Origin: Trichobilharzia regenti
Lineage: Eukaryota; Platyhelminthes; Trematoda; Strigeidida; Schistosomatidae
Direction: 5' to 3'
NCBI GenBank assembly: GCA_944472135.2
Contig: OX235266.1
Location: 12,069,925-12,133,924 of the forward strand
DNA: 64,000 bases
Position numbers and translations under genes: made by a program. Position 1 is the first letter of the stretch, and the number at the start of each line of letters is the position of its first letter. The notes under the pieces are model-generated. The model was not told the origin of the DNA. It did not search any database and saw only the letters and a list, made by a program, of their open reading frames with translations. Shown here one piece after another: positions 59,064-64,000 of the stretch.

Positions 59064-60106
59064 TGTCAGTCACGTCTCGTAAACCGTTAATGCCCAGCTC
59101 TTGCTGCACTCGAGCTCACGCTGTTCCTTGAAGTTTCTCAGAAACGCTTAGTAATAACGGACGCAAAACCCAAAACACCAATTGGCGACTCAAGGATTCT
59201 TTATTGTAACACCAACATATAAACAATGTTACAACTAAGGTCTGTGAACAAATATTACAATAATGAATCACAATATTACTTCTGACAGCTGTCTCCTGAC
59301 TTCTTTCTGAACAGCGATCGATGAGACGATGACTGTCGTATTGATGCCTCCGCGAAAATAGGGGAAGTTGGTTTTGAGCAAACAACCATGAATTGATCGT
59401 TCAATCTTCAACTCCATTGACACTCCCCGTCAAAAAAGGGATCCATCCCTTTTTTTCTTCACGACCAATACACGTTGGCTTGGATGCCATTGCGAGAACC
59501 TGGATCACACGGACAGAGCTGAAATGGAAAACAAACAGAAAAGCCAACACACTACAAGCATACCCACAGCACAATCTCACACATCAATGACGACCTTCGC
59601 CTTCCAGTTAAAGGCATCCTCTTGATATCTTGCAGTACAATCTCCATTTGCTAGAATGACTCTTGCAGAATGCAACGTGACCATAGCACCACCTCATGAT
59701 ACTCCACGCACGTCCTCGTATCTACTCACTACCAATTACCACTGCAATCGCTTGTCACTCATTCTGCCTCAGTCCTAGTAACGGTGACGCATGCAAGCCT
59801 CAGTCGTCTACACTCTCACTTCCCGGTGTGTGGGACCGCAGCTAACAATTATCTCCGTATGCATTTCATTCTCGGCAACAGCCTCCCCGGCGTATACGAC
59901 CCATCTGCTGTCCTTAACATCAATCAATTCATTCACGAACGTAGAAGACTAGAAACAACTTCAGAAGTAATCACGACGAAAATTTTGACAAAATTACGCA
60001 ATAAAAACAAGGTACGAAAACAACGAGTAAAAACAATGAATCCAAAAAACACCAATTGATATGACACACCAAACGTATATACAAACAGTACAAATAACCT
60101 CGCGGA

Positions 60107-60375
60107 TCATGTCTTGATGGAATTCCTTTGAAGAATTGCAGGACTTACACCAGTACGCCTACAACCCTTCTCAGGTTGACGATTGTAATTTGTGGAATGT
60201 CCGGACAAAAACAAGATTAACCAACAATTACAATAATTGGAACTCACACAATTATTTAACACAAACATAAGTACAATCAACACATCAAATGTTGTGGATT
60301 CTGGCATGACAAACTACCCTTGAAGAACTGTAGGACTTAGAGCAGTACGCCTACAACCCTTCTCAGGTTGACGCC
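60107..60375. repeat. 65-bp direct repeat inside the BEL element
   Basis: Two copies of a segment with CAGTACGCCTACAACCCTTC and TCAGGTTGACG (60107-60182 and 60308-60373), about 90% alike, 200 bp apart. A local duplication in the non-coding internal region. Confidence 0.7.
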
Positions 60376-60741
60376 CTAGGTTGGAAAATCGTCGCAGAGT
60401 TCATTTGCTAACTTCCTTCTATCAGCTATATCCTCAAATCTGAACGGTAACACGCTCATGTCATTGTATCGTAGAACATAGATGACTAACAAACACACGA
60501 CGTATCTGGTCAACCAAGCCTAGGCACAGAGTAATTTTCACCAAAGATAATAGCATTCAAAAAGTAACTTGAAACTAGAAATGCCTTTATTCATGCAAGT
60601 CAATTTAACAATTACTCTCTCGTTTACACTTGGCTTATCCTCACGAAACTGGGCAATATCTTTCGTCTTTTCAAATGCACCAATACTATCATAGTCATTG
60701 TACAAGATACTTGAGTTGATGGGCGTCTTTTTCATTGTGGT

Positions 60742-62331
60742 TTACAACACCAACGACGACTGATTGATATCAGTTGATGAAGTTAGCGGTGGATCAAAAG
60801 CTGTTGTTGCTCGGCTTTCAGAAGTTTGTCTACCTGCAAGACCACCACCACTGCTGTCTTTTACTATTAGCTCAGGTTTAGCACTAGCACCTGATGATAG
60901 GTGGGCTACATGCTGATCAATTACACTGACGGTTTGACAAGTATGCATGCCTTCTGCAACTGCATCTGCACTCAATTCTACTTCACGTTGTAGTTGTACA
61001 GAACCTTTGTTCAACTTCGCAGTAGTAGGCATTCCCTCCATTTCATCATGATCAACCAAAGACAAATCTGCACTATCATGATCATTATCACAAATATTCA
61101 ATTTACCGTCAAGTTCATCATTTTCAAACTCTTTATTAACAGGAGTAGACAATTTTGATTCCTCCTCGCAAATCCTAAAAGGTTTTATAACTTCACTCTG
61201 ACTAGTAATACCTTGTAAACTTGTAGGGTCAGAACTGCACTCTGAAGCAGTAACTCTATTCTGTGACACTCTGTTCAACAATGGCTTACCAGTTGCAACT
61301 ACAGACTTCCTGACCAAACCGTTATCGTCACACAATTCGGAGTCAGGCCTGGAGTTTACATTTAGCTTATCACTGAACTTGCTCACTAGTTCACAGTTCA
61401 CCTTTTCATGCACTTCTTGCAAACGTGTAAAACACAACCGTGTTTGTCTAGCATCTTGTAACTTATCTGTTGAGGATGTACTACGAAACCTGTTACACTC
61501 ACTAGGTCTATATGCATTACTAGACATCATGGAGCCTTCTCGATATCCACCTCTCTGAGGCCTATTCGTCATCAATGATTGCATTTTACCCTCAGACTGC
61601 TCTATTCTAGGGGTGGGATGTAGTAGACTGACGAACTTGCTCCTAGATATACTGATGCTATCTTATACTAGTTTCAGGATATCATCAAACATTGGCTCGA
61701 TACACTCACCCTCCATACGGGAGCTTATCTTCACCCACTTCCTTTCCAGTCGAGTGGGTAGGCGTCTTGCTATTACTTCTAGTATAAAACTCGAGTTGAG
61801 GTCACTCATGCGATTCATCGAAATCAATGCATTCTTGTAAATCAGTAAATTATCTTAAAACTCAGTGAGTGCCTGGGAGTCATCCTGTAATTGATCACCA
61901 CTACCTTTAACAGCTTCAAATAATTTCCCTGCAATCATCGAAGGTCTTCCAAACCTCTGACGTAGTATGCGCATAGCCTCGTAGTAGCCCTCTTTTGGCT
62001 TCATAAACTTACAGCACTGTATAGCTCTTGCAGCAACTCCAGTGCAATATCTCATCAAATAAATTAACTTCATTTCATCAATTAATAAAAAACCACTCAG
62101 CATGATCTCAAACTCCTTTACAAATTGTAAATAATCGTCCGGGTTTCCATCGAAACACCGTGGTTCAGATTTAGGGAGTTTGATGTTCCTATTATCCCTG
62201 AACGGCGAAACAGTAACATCAACCATGTCATGCTTAACATCAGACACATCGTTACAGTTAACAGACAAGCCACCATGACTTACTTTCCTGTTTGCATCCA
62301 AGACGCTTTGTTCCTTCTTTGACCCAGGCAT
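60742..62331 (-). pseudogene. BEL/Pao gag (DUF1759-type) with two in-frame stops
   Basis: From MPGSKKEQSVLDANRK the frame includes KLPKSEPRCFDGNPDDYLQF and VAARAIQCCKFMKPKEGYYE, typical of BEL/Pao Gag. TAA codons near 61857 and 61665 interrupt it. The same frame continues through LPTRLERKWVKISSRMEG and a Ser/Glu-rich C-terminus to a final stop at 60742. Removing the two stops conceptually leaves one frame of about 530 codons. Either the copy is slightly decayed or its source is. Confidence 0.8.
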
Positions 62332-62879
62332 TGTTGAACTTGACCCAATTTCAAAAACGTTCCAGATATTGCTTGTTCAAAGAGGACTTGACCGGCACCA
62401 GGAAAAATAAATGGTGACTACCCAAACTGTCACCAGCTATCTGAATCCGTCAGAAAATGTTTCCGCCGTCAGAAACTGACAAAACTGTCAGAAACTGTCA
62501 GTCACGTCTCGTAAACCGTTAATGCCCAGCTCTTGCTGCACTCGAGCTCACGCTGTTCCTTGAAGTTTCTCAGAAACGCTTAGTAATAACGGACGCAAAA
62601 CCCAAAACACCAATTGGCGACTCAAGGATTCTTTATTGTAACACCAACATATAAACAATGTTACAACTAAGGTCTGTGAACAAATATTACAATAATGAAT
62701 CACAATATTACTTCTGACAGCTGTCTCCTGACTTCTTTCTGAACAGCGATCGATGAGACGATGACTGTCGTATTGATGCCTCCGCGAAAATAGGGGAAGT
62801 TGGTTTTGAGCAAACAACCATGAATTGATCGTTCAATCTTCAACTCCATTGACAACGTGTCTTTATATATTAAGATAGG

Positions 62880-64000
62880 TTAATAGATTTGTTCAAAATC
62901 AGTACTTGTGATACAGAATGGAATTCTCAGCATTTTTACTATAATATTGCATCCAGTTAGTACATTAACAATAAATAAATTTCCACGTCGATTAATGTTA
63001 TCTCAGTCAGTTTTGACAACAACATATTAGCATGTCGGTAGCAAAGCCAAAATTAAACAGAGTGTTTGAAGGTGTTAGAAAAGTAGATACTACTAGCATA
63101 TTTACTGGCATAAGCGATAGCAAAATGGTCGAGATATACAGAGTGTGAAAGAACGAACAAGAATGTTTTAAGTAGAGTTTGCAAGGAAGAGAGAAACAAA
63201 ACAGCACATAACAAAAATAAATACAGAATGAAGAGCGAGAAAACGTGTACCTGTAAATGATGTGACTTGGAAAGACGAGATCCAGTTGATCTACTGACTA
63301 TTTAATAAGTTATGAGTTTCACGCCTAATGCTTTCTTTATCGCACAGAACACGAGCTAGGTATGGTATGGTTGAATTTTTGTACTTACTAGTGCAAGCAT
63401 ATAGTTTCCTATATATGCTACTGGTTTTCCCTGAAGAGAAACATGGGGAGAGTTGTGAATGTAGAGGGTGTTGTGAGTCAGATTAAATGGATTTCGCCCA
63501 TTTTTCACATGAGTCCAAGTGCCTGTCCACCAGAATATTGACAAGCTGGCTAAGTGGCAAACTGCTTACCCTGCTGAAAACCTTCAACATCCTACGTAAT
63601 AAGGTATAGTCTTTCATCAACAGCCCAGGAAAGACTAAGGGGGGAAATAGAGAATAATAGGCAGAATACGGAAGTTAACAAATTGTAGGAGTAAGGGTTG
63701 GGTTACACCAGAAAGTCTTAACTTCTTGATGTAGAAGGTAATGCGGAATATTTTCTTGGAAATCGTCAAGATATGAAACGACCAGGAAAGATCAGAAGAT
63801 AGAGTGACGCCTAGGTATTTAACATCCGACTTGGTTTCAATTTCAGTGCCATCTACGTTGCACATCTCGTGAGTCCTAACCAGTTTGTTTAGGTCAGATT
63901 TGTGCCTAAAGGTGAAATTAACTGTTTGGCATTTAGAGGGGTTTAAGGTGAGACCGTTTTTCTTGGACCATTGGCTGATTTCTGATAAGAAGCCATTTAG
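62880..64000 (-). mobile_element. CR1-type LINE, 3' half, runs off the window
   Basis: On the minus strand: VKYLGVTLSSDLSWSFHILT (63635-63865), a degenerate middle, then frames like those at 8400-8690, and a 3' UTR end with GAATTCCATTCTG near 62920. The 5' part lies beyond the window. Confidence 0.7.

Larger units (their letters stand above)
59064..62854 (-). mobile_element. BEL/Pao-type LTR element, gag only, identical LTRs
   Basis: LTRs at 62496-62854 (5') and 59064-59422 (3') are each 359 bp and show no difference by eye. Read on the minus strand they start TGTCAATGGAG and end ACTGACA. A purine tract (GACGGGGAG) precedes the 3' LTR. Flanks are AGGTG and ACGTG, a 5-bp duplication with one mismatch if real. 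The 1.3 kb between gag and the 3' LTR has no RT, protease or integrase that I can see, so the element depends on others. Confidence 0.85.

Noticed and set aside
59059..62859. Certain 5-bp target duplication of the BEL element
   Set aside because: AGGTG versus ACGTG differ at one base, so the duplication is only probable.

Overview
The window looks like nuclear DNA of a parasitic flatworm, most likely Schistosoma or a close relative; the species cannot be fixed from the sequence. Evidence: one conserved animal gene whose 5' introns are tiny (41 bp) while later introns are large and full of retroelements; tRNA-headed SINEs that carry a hammerhead ribozyme core (the Sm-alpha type); and Penelope-like, RTE, CR1, Gypsy and BEL/Pao retroelements.

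The only host gene I can support is a SMARCC (BAF155/BAF170, Moira, SWI3) subunit of the SWI/SNF chromatin remodeller. It lies on the minus strand from the ATG at 56650 to the stop at 11629. Twelve coding exons join in frame to 5,376 nt (1,791 residues plus stop). The N-terminal MarR/BRCT/chromo module, a basic linker, SWIRM, SANT, the C-terminal coiled coil and a very long Gln/Pro/Ser/Thr tail appear in the family order. Intron sizes from 5' to 3' are 41, 351, 369, 998, 8991, 4621, 2167, 3865, 2153, 5503 and 10587 bp. The last one begins with GC rather than GT.

Almost everything else is mobile DNA. Positions 1-11170 (downstream of the gene) hold CR1 pieces, RTE fragments, a small Gypsy-type element with both LTRs, solo LTRs and a decayed Penelope element. 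Intron 11 (13189-23775) holds several Penelope-like elements (PLEs), including an essentially intact one at 19062-23545 with a 909-codon reverse transcriptase/GIY-YIG ORF, a 13-bp target duplication, direct pseudo-LTRs and an inverted 5' arm. Introns 5 to 10 hold further PLE, RTE, CR1, LTR and SINE copies, often nested. Upstream of the gene (56651-64000) are 2.4 kb without recognisable features, a young BEL/Pao element with two identical 359-bp LTRs and only a gag region, and the 3' half of a minus-strand CR1 element.

Two themes recur. PLE copies of four sequence families end in inverted copies of their own 3' region. Hammerhead-type cores (CUGANGA, stem II, GAAA, NUH) occur both in the tRNA-headed SINEs and near PLE ends. 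Boundaries supported by target duplications are stated as such; most other repeat boundaries are approximate and were placed by eye.
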